Positions 33,287 to 39,889 of a stretch of DNA of 39,889 nucleotides are shown in pieces; the stretch's first letter is position 1, and every line of letters starts with the position of its first letter. The stretch is taken from NCBI GenBank assembly GCA_910584595.1, contig CAJUBQ010000041.1:1-39889 (forward strand), written 5' to 3'. Under the pieces are notes generated by a model that did no database searches, was not told the DNA's origin, and was given only the letters and a program-made list of their open reading frames with translations. Source of the DNA: an uncultured Eubacterium sp. GTDB lineage: Bacteria; Bacillota; Clostridia; Lachnospirales; Lachnospiraceae. A program made the position numbers and the translations under genes.

Positions 33287-34895
33287 CCTTAACGTTCTCC
33301 TTGCTTCCGGTTTTTGGCTTGTTAAGCTCCAACATCAAACTGCCTAACAATTCCCATGCAGCGTCGCGTTCCCGCTTTTGCTCTGGCGTCAGCTCCGTAT
33401 ATGGGCAAAGCATCGGATGCTGTCTTGCGCCATCATCCCGTACAGCCCCATAACTCCAATTATAAAATGTATAAAAACGAAGCCAGCGCATATGATCCAG
33501 CCGGCGGTATCTGTCTTTTACAGCCTCAGATTTTGACGTTTTACAATATTCCTGATAGGCTCTTTCCACGGTTTTAGCAGTATATTCTGTAATCGTTTCG
33601 TCCTGTAAAAGAATTCTTATTTTCGTTAACAAATGATCGGCTGCCGATATTTTGGATTCCCGATGAAAATCATCCAGCCGCTCCCAGCTAAGCGTCGGAT
33701 AATCCACGGACTTTCGAAAAATATCATTTATCATAATCGCGGCCTGATTCAAAGCCGTACGCATAATCTGATTTGGCGTATAAATTTCTTCATTTGTGCC
33801 AAAATAAGATACGCCGGGAGCTTTGCGGTTACTGTGCAGATGAATCTGTCCATGCAGCTTATAATATCGGTTCAGCTGCCAGAAAATGCTCCAGCCTTGC
33901 GGTTCGTCGTCTGTACAGATAATAATGCGGTCTGCCTGTTCAAGTATCTCATGCCGGCTTTCCCACAGTTCATCATGAAAGATCAAAGAATCGGAATCTT
34001 TCGATACTTCATCCAGAGAAAACACTTTATGTAAATATCTGTGCATCTCAAGAAAATCTTTTGCATCTCCAAAAATATGGTACGCTACATGCTGATTCAC
34101 TGAAATTACATTTGTTAAAATCGCGCGTTCCAGTATACATCGCCCATAATTTCCAAATCCAATGATTGCAATTGTATTTTCATTGCTGCATAACGGTTTG
34201 GAACGCCAGTATTGTCTGGCGCAGCAATCATAGCTATGAAAAAATCGGATGTTTCCCGAAAGATGATCCTGCCCGTTCGTCGTCCTTGCATATACTTCTA
34301 CCGGCAGCAAATGCAGATCAACGGCGCGGCTGTTCACACCGATGTCATTTTCCTTCATCAGAAAAATTTTACACTTTGTGCCAATATTTTTCTTGCGTGA
34401 TACTATTCTGGCCGGCGATACGTTGATAAACAAACACGGATAGTCCGGAAATTCCATCTGATCGTCTTTTTTCTCACCAAAGATAATCAGCGTATCCGGG
34501 TCTTCTTTGTAAATATTCGCAGCTAAAATATTTGCTTCCGCTCCATAATCCGCAAAATAATACCAATTTTTCTTCCGCTGAAATCCAAGCAGAAACAGCG
34601 GAAATCCTTCACTCGTAACAAACGAAATCACAGCTCCGAACAATGTCATCATAATACCTGCAGACATGAAAAGAAACACAACGCCTACCGCATGTCCCAA
34701 AGGGGTGACCGGTATAAGATCCCCGTAGCCGACCGTCGTAAATGTCACCAGAGAGTACCAAAACGCATCGCCAAATGAACGTATGGTAGCGCTGCTGTCC
34801 GTATATTCAGATAAACACAAAACCGTCAGCAGCCCGATATAAACCAGAATAAAAAGCACTGTCATATACAGATAGATTTTATTTCTTCTCTTCAT
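33270..34895 (-). CDS. potassium channel with nucleotide-binding region and C-terminal RyR-like domain
   Basis: A 541-aa protein. Two TM helices (about 8-28 and 66-92) flank a pore with selectivity filter TVGYGD (54-59). The cytoplasmic part contains Rossmann-like RCK segments, including IAIIGFGNYGRCILERA near 240. Near 455-520 is a RyR-like segment (DRYRRLDHMRWLRFYTFYNW, then HPMLCPYTELTPEQ). RyR domains occur in bacterial signalling and conflict proteins and are proposed to bind nucleotides, so gating by a nucleotide ligand is plausible. It starts 30 nt after the Uma2 gene and runs into azlC. Confidence 0.82.
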   Translation of the reverse strand: MKRRNKIYLYMTVLFILVYIGLLTVLCLSEYTDSSATIRSFGDAFWYSLVTFTTVGYGDLIPVTPLGHAVGVVFLFMSAGIMMTLFGAVISFVTSEGFPLFLLGFQRKKNWYYFADYGAEANILAANIYKEDPDTLIIFGEKKDDQMEFPDYPCLFINVSPARIVSRKKNIGTKCKIFLMKENDIGVNSRAVDLHLLPVEVYARTTNGQDHLSGNIRFFHSYDCCARQYWRSKPLCSNENTIAIIGFGNYGRCILERAILTNVISVNQHVAYHIFGDAKDFLEMHRYLHKVFSLDEVSKDSDSLIFHDELWESRHEILEQADRIIICTDDEPQGWSIFWQLNRYYKLHGQIHLHSNRKAPGVSYFGTNEEIYTPNQIMRTALNQAAIMINDIFRKSVDYPTLSWERLDDFHRESKISAADHLLTKIRILLQDETITEYTAKTVERAYQEYCKTSKSEAVKDRYRRLDHMRWLRFYTFYNWSYGAVRDDGARQHPMLCPYTELTPEQKRERDAAWELLGSLMLELNKPKTGSKENVKDEESE

Positions 34896-34925
34896 AAAAC
34901 TCTGCCCTTTTTGATTCCCGGATAC

Positions 34926-35444
34926 TTATAACATATCGTCCATTCCATCAAACAATTCCTCAAATAATATTTGAATGTTTTGAAAATGAACCAGCTTCAG
35001 CTCTTTTTTATTTTCCTGCGTAATTGTGTTCCACAAATAATAATGCGGCGTCCCCTGCTCATAATCGAGCACATAAATTTCTATCTGCCTTTTACGCCAA
35101 TCTACAATCCAATATTCATCTATTTCCTGGGAACAATATAACTCCATTTTTTCTCCGCGGTCATATTTTTCCGTAGACGGACTTAATACTTCCATAACAA
35201 ACCGTGGATTATTAAAAAAAGAATTCCCGCGTCTTTGATGAAACCGGCAATTGATAGACGCATCTGGAACGACAATTTTTTCTTTTCCATCAACGATCCA
35301 TTTATATTGCACGTTATCACCAAATATTTTACACATATGATCCTGCATCTGACTTCCAACCTTTATTAAAAAGTTCGATATCACCATAGAATGCTCTACA
35401 TATGCGCCTGCCATATCTGTAACCTGTATATTTAACGCATCCAT
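34926..35444 (-). CDS. Uma2-family endonuclease-fold protein (second copy)
   Basis: A 172-aa paralogue of the protein at 9658-10155, with the same order of motifs: VEHSMVISNFLIKVG, IVVPDASINC, RFVMEVLSPSTEKYDRGEKM, EIDEYWIVDWRKRQIEIYV. These give the PD-(D/E)xK-type core. Function is unsettled for the family. It lies 76 nt after the phosphopantetheinyl transferase and 30 nt before the channel gene. It differs mainly in a longer, acidic C-terminus (ELFDGMDDML). Confidence 0.85.
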   Translation of the reverse strand: MDALNIQVTDMAGAYVEHSMVISNFLIKVGSQMQDHMCKIFGDNVQYKWIVDGKEKIVVPDASINCRFHQRRGNSFFNNPRFVMEVLSPSTEKYDRGEKMELYCSQEIDEYWIVDWRKRQIEIYVLDYEQGTPHYYLWNTITQENKKELKLVHFQNIQILFEELFDGMDDML

Positions 35445-35520
35445 AACATCACCCGCTTCCTCCTTTCCCGGTGCATAGCCGTCTGTTTTTATTTTTTTCT
35501 ATTAACTCTATGCCCTTTTA

Positions 35521-36276
35521 TTATATTCCTTCTTTCCCCGGTTTTGCAAGCACATAATCCGGTGCAAACTGTTCGGTCGTGCTGCACACGGTAATACAAC
35601 ATGGATGATAACGATATTCTTTGAAATACATGTTCCGGTAGAGCAAAGTTTCTACTGCCTGTGTAAATCCTTCCCTTATCTGTCCTTTTTTTAATTCCTT
35701 TTCATACCACGCATAAGTTTTTTCAAAATCCACAACCGGCTGGCTTCCCCGCACATCATACAGCTCCATCGGTAAAGAAAGTCCAAGCCCGGTCAATTTC
35801 ATAACACTTTCTTTTTTCGTCCAGTAGCGGTAAAACAATTCTGCTTGTTCCTGAGGGTTTTGCACTGCCTGCAGACTGTGGTATTCTGCCTGTGTAAAAA
35901 ACCGCCCGGCAATCTCTGCCTGATATGGCTGGATCTGCTCAATATCACAGCCAATCATTATTTCTTCACGATTTATGCCCTCCCAAACACTTAAAATCAC
36001 AGCATCCTTAGTATGAGACAAATTAAATGGAAGATCCGCGCAGACAGGCTTTCCATACGCTTCATACGTAATCTCCTCCCCGGGAGCCAGCCGTTTACAT
36101 ACATCATGCAGCAGCAGGCCCGCGCCAAAGCTCTGCTTTTTCGTTTCTTCATGACGAATCCGCCTGATTTTTTCCACCCGTTCCGGCGGCATATTCTGCA
36201 TATAAGCTTCCCATTGTGCCGGATGGTCCGACCGGTCAGGCAATTCACCTGTGTTTAGTACATATGTCTGTATCAT
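35521..36276 (-). CDS. 4'-phosphopantetheinyl transferase, Sfp family
   Basis: A 251-aa enzyme with the superfamily signatures FNLSHTKDAVILSV, IGCDIEQIQ (Mg2+/CoA binding Asp) and YRYWTKKESVMKLTGLGLSL (W-x-x-K-E-S-x-x-K). It transfers phosphopantetheine from CoA to carrier proteins, typically of secondary metabolism or fatty-acid synthesis. The start at 36276 overlaps the trmD stop by 4 nt (ATGA); the longer frame to 36432 lies inside trmD. Its presence in the same window as an ACP-like protease tail is notable, but that tail lacks the acceptor serine. Confidence 0.87.
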   Translation of the reverse strand: MIQTYVLNTGELPDRSDHPAQWEAYMQNMPPERVEKIRRIRHEETKKQSFGAGLLLHDVCKRLAPGEEITYEAYGKPVCADLPFNLSHTKDAVILSVWEGINREEIMIGCDIEQIQPYQAEIAGRFFTQAEYHSLQAVQNPQEQAELFYRYWTKKESVMKLTGLGLSLPMELYDVRGSQPVVDFEKTYAWYEKELKKGQIREGFTQAVETLLYRNMYFKEYRYHPCCITVCSTTEQFAPDYVLAKPGKEGI

Positions 36277-36995
36277 AAATAAATTTTCTGTTCTTTTTCT
36301 GTCAGATCCGCCTGCGCCAGCAAATCCGGACGTCTGTCTGCCGTACGGCGAATGGACTGTTCTCTGCGCCATGCATCCACGTTTGCATGATTGCCGGACA
36401 GCAGCACAGACGGCACTTTTTTCCCATTCCACTCTTCCGGGCGGCTGTACTGCGGATATTCCAAAAGATTTCCTTCCAAAGATTCCGTACTGCCGGAGAG
36501 CTCATTCGTCAGCACTCCCGGAACCATCCTCGCAACTGCATCTGCAAACACCATTGCCGGCAGCTCTCCTCCCGTTAAGACATAATCACCGATGGAAACG
36601 TAATCCGTCACGATTTCTTCCAGTACCCGCTCGTCAATCCCTTCATAATGTCCGCACAGCAAGATCAGATTTTGTTCTTTTGCAAACTCTTTTGCCATCT
36701 TCTGCCCAAAAACCGGAGCCTGCGGCGTCAGATAAATCGTACGGACTCCTCCTTCCTGTCCGATCCGGTCCATGACCGCCTTCCATGCATCATAAACCGG
36801 CTGTGCCTGCATCACCATGCCCGCACCGCCTCCGTAAGGATAGTCATCTACTTTTTTATGTTTATCCGCTGTATAATCCCGGATATTCACTGCTTCAAAA
36901 GTCAGAATCCCATGACTTACCGCCCGTCCGATAATGCTTGTATGCATAATCTGTCGAATCATATCCGGAAACAGCGTCAATATATAAAAATGCAT
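36273..36995 (-). CDS. trmD: tRNA (guanine37-N1)-methyltransferase TrmD
   Basis: A 240-aa SPOUT methyltransferase beginning MHFYILTLFPDMI, with the knot residues LLCGHYEGIDERV and VSIGDYVLTGGELPAM. It methylates G37 of tRNAs reading CNN/CGG codons and prevents +1 frameshifting. The start directly abuts the rimM stop. Length and order are canonical. Confidence 0.97.
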   Translation of the reverse strand: MHFYILTLFPDMIRQIMHTSIIGRAVSHGILTFEAVNIRDYTADKHKKVDDYPYGGGAGMVMQAQPVYDAWKAVMDRIGQEGGVRTIYLTPQAPVFGQKMAKEFAKEQNLILLCGHYEGIDERVLEEIVTDYVSIGDYVLTGGELPAMVFADAVARMVPGVLTNELSGSTESLEGNLLEYPQYSRPEEWNGKKVPSVLLSGNHANVDAWRREQSIRRTADRRPDLLAQADLTEKEQKIYL

Positions 36996-37526
36996 CTACT
37001 TTACACCGCCTTCGCTTGCTTCCAAAAGTCCCGGCAGCAAATGAATGACCATCCTGCCATTTTCCAGATCAATCTGTTTTACACAATCTTTAATTGCAGG
37101 AATTAAAAGATCCTTCTGCCTCTCGCGGCCGATCACATATACATCATTTGCGCCTGTCTGCAGGATATCTTTCACTTTTCCTAACAGCTGACCTTCTTCC
37201 GTCTCCACGCGCAAGCCTGCCAGATCTGCAAAATAGTATTCATCTTCCCCTAATTCCAAGGCATTTTCTCTCGTAACATACAATTTTGCGCCTTTCCATT
37301 TTTCCACTTCATTGATATGATCGAAGCCTGCAAACTTGATGATTACCATCTGTTTAAATAATCTGGCATGTTCTATCTTTAAGCTTAGCTGTTCTTTTCC
37401 TGTATCCAAAATTACTTCTTTTAATTTGTGATAACGCGCCGGTTCATCCGTAGTCGGATATACTTTCAACTCACCGCGCAGTCCATGTGTGCTTGTAACC
37501 GCACCTATCTGAAACAAATCTTCCAT
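36996..37526 (-). CDS. rimM: 16S rRNA processing protein RimM
   Basis: A 176-aa ribosome maturation factor. It begins LFQIGAVTSTHGLRGELKVYP and has a C-terminal PRC-barrel region containing KVKDILQTGANDVYVI and IKDCVKQIDLENGRMVIHL. It binds ribosomal protein S19 and assists 30S head assembly. It is coupled to trmD without a gap, and a hairpin terminator separates it from khpA. Confidence 0.96.
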   Translation of the reverse strand: MEDLFQIGAVTSTHGLRGELKVYPTTDEPARYHKLKEVILDTGKEQLSLKIEHARLFKQMVIIKFAGFDHINEVEKWKGAKLYVTRENALELGEDEYYFADLAGLRVETEEGQLLGKVKDILQTGANDVYVIGRERQKDLLIPAIKDCVKQIDLENGRMVIHLLPGLLEASEGGVK

Positions 37527-37562
37527 GCACGAATCCTTCCTTTATTTCATACACTGGTTTTG

Positions 37563-37607
37563 AAAAAAGCATTGTAAAACTACATGCCGTCTTACAATGC
37601 TTTCTTA
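37563..37607 (-). terminator. terminator between khpA and rimM
   Basis: AAAGCATTGTAA (37566-37577) pairs with TTACAATGCTTT (37592-37603). On the minus strand the stem ends in TTTTTT. It partly uncouples rimM-trmD from the ffh-rpsP-khpA transcript. Confidence 0.8.
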
Positions 37608-37682
37608 TTTTCTTATATGCACCGGATACGATCTCAAAAACTGTATCGCCAGGTGCAGCGGTATTTCACAGACTGTAAAAAA

Positions 37683-37913
37683 TTACTGCATAATCTCTAC
37701 AATAACCTTTTTATCTGCCTTGGAAGCTGCCGCCTTCACAACAGAACGAATTGCCTTTGCAATACGGCCCTGTTTGCCGATGACTTTTCCCATATCCACT
37801 TGAGCTACCCGCAGCTCGATTACGATGGATTTATCATCCTCTGTTTCTGTTACAGTTACTTCGTCAGGATGATCGACCAGTGATTTTGCAATCACTTCCA
37901 CTAATTCTTTCAT
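37683..37913 (-). CDS. khpA: KH-domain RNA-binding protein KhpA
   Basis: A 76-aa single KH domain protein (formerly YlqC) with the GxxG loop in MGKVIGKQGRIAKAIR. KhpA, with KhpB/EloR, binds RNAs and affects cell elongation in Firmicutes. Position between rpsP and rimM is the conserved one. An AGGTGGAT-type site precedes the ATG. Confidence 0.93.
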   Translation of the reverse strand: MKELVEVIAKSLVDHPDEVTVTETEDDKSIVIELRVAQVDMGKVIGKQGRIAKAIRSVVKAAASKADKKVIVEIMQ

Positions 37914-37962
37914 ATATCCACCTCACTACCTGCAGCAGTTCAGGCAAAACAGCCTGCTGCCA

Positions 37963-38208
37963 CTACTTTTCGATTCCTGCCAGCTTTAAAATCTTAGCTA
38001 CAGTCTCCGTAGGCTGTGCACCGTTTGCCAGCCATTTCTTAGCTGCCTCTTCGTCTACGTGGAATTCACTTGGATTCTTCATCGGATCATAAGTCCCGAT
38101 TTCATCAATGCTCTTGCCGTTTCTGGATGTTCTGGCATCTGCAACAACAATTCTATAGAAAGGATTTTTTTTCTTTCCAAGTCTTTTTAATCTGATCTTA
38201 ACTGCCAC
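37963..38208 (-). CDS. rpsP: 30S ribosomal protein S16
   Basis: An 81-aa S16 protein: AVKIRLKRLGKKKNPFYRIV, then DARTSRNGKSIDEIGTYDP. The start is a GTG at 38208, 8 nt after a strong AAGGAGG; an in-frame GTG at 38217 overlaps the ribosome site and is not used. It is a 30S assembly protein encoded downstream of ffh. Confidence 0.96.
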   Translation of the reverse strand: MAVKIRLKRLGKKKNPFYRIVVADARTSRNGKSIDEIGTYDPMKNPSEFHVDEEAAKKWLANGAQPTETVAKILKLAGIEK

Positions 38209-38266
38209 TTCTTTCACCTCCTTGACAATAAACAGTACTTACTGCTGTCATTCCTTATCATCTATG

Positions 38267-39622
38267 CTAAAACGGAAGTTTAAATCTTCCCATTTTGCCG
38301 CGTTTTCCTTTTCCGCCCATCATACCGGTCATCTGCTTCATCATCTTACGCGTCTGCTCAAACTGCTTCACGAGACGGTTGACTTCTGCAATATCAACAC
38401 CTGCGCCGTCGGCAACCCTGCGTTTCCTGCTTGGGTTTAATATCCCGGGATCACTGCGTTCCTGTGGCGTCATAGAATAAATAATCGCTTCAATACGGGC
38501 CATCTTTTTTTCATCCATTGCGTTTTCCAGCTCTTCCATCTGTGCGCCGCCAATTCCCGGCATCATCGAAAGCACACTGGACAAACCGCCCATTTTTTTC
38601 ATCTGATTCATGGATTCCAGATAGTCGTCAAAGCCAAACTCAGCCTTTTTAAACTTCTGCTCCATCTCTTTTGCTTTTTCATGGTCAATCTCAGCTTCCG
38701 CCTTTTCGATCAGCGTTAAAATGTCGCCCATGCCAAGTATTCTGGAAGCCATCCGATCCGGATAAAACTGCTCCAGATCCGATAATTTCTCACCCATACC
38801 GACGTATAAAATAGGCTTTCCGGTCACAGCCCGAATGGATAATGCTGCGCCGCCTCGCGTATCGCCGTCCAGCTTTGTAAGTATTACGCCGTCAATGCCG
38901 ATTTTTTCTTCAAAATTGCTGGCCACGTTGACCGCGTCCTGACCAGTCATTGCATCCACAACGAGAATCGTCTGCGTCACATTGATCTCACGCTTGATCT
39001 GCGCCAGCTCTTCCATCATCGTCTCATCGACATGCAAACGTCCGGCCGTATCCAGAATCAGCACATGAAAACCATGTTTGGAAGCATGTTCTACCGCGGC
39101 TTTCGCGATATTCACGGGACTGTTTTTGTCTCCCATGGAAAACACCTCGACGCCCTGCTTCTCGCCGTTAATTTGGAGCTGCTCAATCGCTGCCGGACGA
39201 TATACGTCACATGCTGCCAAAAGCGGTTTTTTTCCCTTCTGCTTTAGCTTTCCCGCAATTTTAGCCGTCGTCGTCGTCTTACCAGCGCCTTGAAGACCTG
39301 CCATCATAATGACTGTCAATTCAGAACCCGGCTTTAACACAAGCTCCGTCGTCTCGGAACCCATCATTTTGACCATCTCATCATGAACGATTTTAATGAC
39401 CATCTGCCCCGGATTCAAACCATTCATAACATCAGAGCCAATTGCCTGTGCCTGAACTTCTTTTGTAAAATTTTTCACAACTTTAAAATTCACATCCGCT
39501 TCCAAAAGCGCGAGCTTAACTTCCTTTAACGCCGTCTTTACATCGTCCTCGGTCAGACGGCCTTTGCTGCGCAGATTGCGGAATACATTTTGAAGTTTTT
39601 CTGATAAGCTGTCAAATGCCAT
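38267..39622 (-). CDS. ffh: signal recognition particle protein Ffh (SRP54)
   Basis: A 451-aa GTPase with an N-domain (FDSLSEKLQNVFRNLR), G-domain motifs GLQGAGKTTTTAKIA, LLAACDVYRPAA, LDTAGRLHVDE and TKLDGDTRGGAA, and a methionine-rich M-domain ending KMGRFKLPF that binds SRP RNA and signal sequences. It targets membrane proteins co-translationally to FtsY/SecYEG. Start at 39622; ylxM lies 13 nt upstream. Confidence 0.97.
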   Translation of the reverse strand: MAFDSLSEKLQNVFRNLRSKGRLTEDDVKTALKEVKLALLEADVNFKVVKNFTKEVQAQAIGSDVMNGLNPGQMVIKIVHDEMVKMMGSETTELVLKPGSELTVIMMAGLQGAGKTTTTAKIAGKLKQKGKKPLLAACDVYRPAAIEQLQINGEKQGVEVFSMGDKNSPVNIAKAAVEHASKHGFHVLILDTAGRLHVDETMMEELAQIKREINVTQTILVVDAMTGQDAVNVASNFEEKIGIDGVILTKLDGDTRGGAALSIRAVTGKPILYVGMGEKLSDLEQFYPDRMASRILGMGDILTLIEKAEAEIDHEKAKEMEQKFKKAEFGFDDYLESMNQMKKMGGLSSVLSMMPGIGGAQMEELENAMDEKKMARIEAIIYSMTPQERSDPGILNPSRKRRVADGAGVDIAEVNRLVKQFEQTRKMMKQMTGMMGGKGKRGKMGRFKLPF

Positions 39623-39634
39623 GTTCCTGACTCC

Positions 39635-39889
39635 TTATAATTCCTCTAAAATCGCATTGGATATCTGTTCCATCTGATCTAAGACTGCCATATCCTGATT
39701 CGTACGAAATTCACTGGCCAGTGCGTGAATCTGTTCCACACGTTCCTTGGTTCTAAGAAACTTCTGTACCAGATGCAGCCGCTTTTCATAGCTTTCCAGC
39801 GCTTTTGTACAGCGCCTGACTGTATCATGCACCCCCTGCCTGCTGATGCCCTCCTCCTGTGCGATCTCCCCTAAAGACAGATCGTTGAA
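39635..39889 (-). CDS. ylxM: YlxM-family DNA-binding protein, 5' end beyond the window
   Basis: The C-terminal 84 residues of YlxM (UPF0122), a sigma-70 region-4-like helix-turn-helix protein always next to ffh in Firmicutes. The visible frame starts FNDLSLGEIAQEEGISRQGV (the HTH) and ends QISNAILEEL. The shorter ATG-started frame at 39832 is inside the gene. It is proposed to regulate the SRP operon. Confidence 0.9.
   Translation of the reverse strand, partial: FNDLSLGEIAQEEGISRQGVHDTVRRCTKALESYEKRLHLVQKFLRTKERVEQIHALASEFRTNQDMAVLDQMEQISNAILEEL

Noticed and set aside
36277..36432. N-terminal extension of the phosphopantetheinyl transferase
   Set aside because: It would lie inside trmD out of frame; the ATGA overlap at 36276 gives a family-sized enzyme.
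1..39889. tRNA or rRNA genes as integration sites
   Set aside because: I found no cloverleaf or rRNA-like sequence on either strand, including near the island edges.

Overview
The window looks like a chromosomal segment of a low-to-mid GC, endospore-forming Clostridia, most likely Lachnospiraceae. The reasons are the right-hand housekeeping block in canonical Firmicutes order (ylxM-ffh-rpsP-khpA-rimM-trmD), a spore-coat manganese catalase (cotJC) remnant, strong purine-rich ribosome binding sites, and protein sequences of clostridial flavour. The genus assignment is inference. Almost every gene is on the minus strand, so operons read from right to left.

Region 1 (1-6640) is mobile-element DNA carrying a defence cassette. 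The left edge looks like the terminus of an insertion sequence (three copies of a TGTCACAAA repeat and a 15-bp hairpin) lying in a broken element gene. Next comes one polycistron: AbiEi antitoxin, AbiEii nucleotidyltransferase toxin, a nuclease-like ABC-3C effector, the ABC-3C middle component, an SMC-like DUF3732 ATPase and a HEPN protein. It is driven by a consensus promoter overlapped by matching operator arms. The right edge of the element cuts into cotJC, which has lost its 5' end.

Region 2 (7100-11280) holds a multidrug or macrolide-type MFS pump behind a 26-codon leader peptide with mutually exclusive RNA hairpins (a likely antibiotic-sensing attenuator), a membrane-anchored alpha/beta hydrolase, a Uma2-family protein and decayed glycosyltransferase genes.

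Region 3 (11277-15680) is a two-gene TIR plus STAND/NB-ARC-TPR operon, a probable anti-phage sensor-effector pair. Both proteins start with a similar short glycine-rich motif.

Region 4 (15845-25960) is visibly AT-rich and is the most novel part. It is a RiPP (ribosomally synthesised, modified peptide) cluster: two radical SAM/SPASM enzymes (the first with an RRE-like N-terminus), an unlisted 55-aa precursor peptide with three Cys and two Trp in its C-terminal half, an intracellular subtilisin fused to an acyl-carrier-like domain that lacks the phosphopantetheine serine, an ABC exporter, an OmpR-type two-component system, and a three-gene ABC transporter that probably gives self-immunity.

Region 5 (26030-30130) contains a GNAT remnant, an MFS pseudogene with an internal deletion, an orphan and shortened type III-like DNA methyltransferase, and a MATE pump. 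Region 6 (30087-39889) is backbone-like: a chemotaxis receptor, AzlCD branched-chain amino acid exporter, a potassium channel with a C-terminal RyR-like domain, a second Uma2 protein, a Sfp-type phosphopantetheinyl transferase, and the translation/SRP operon. Overall the window reads as a defence and antagonism island between the trmD/ffh block and the broken cotJC locus.
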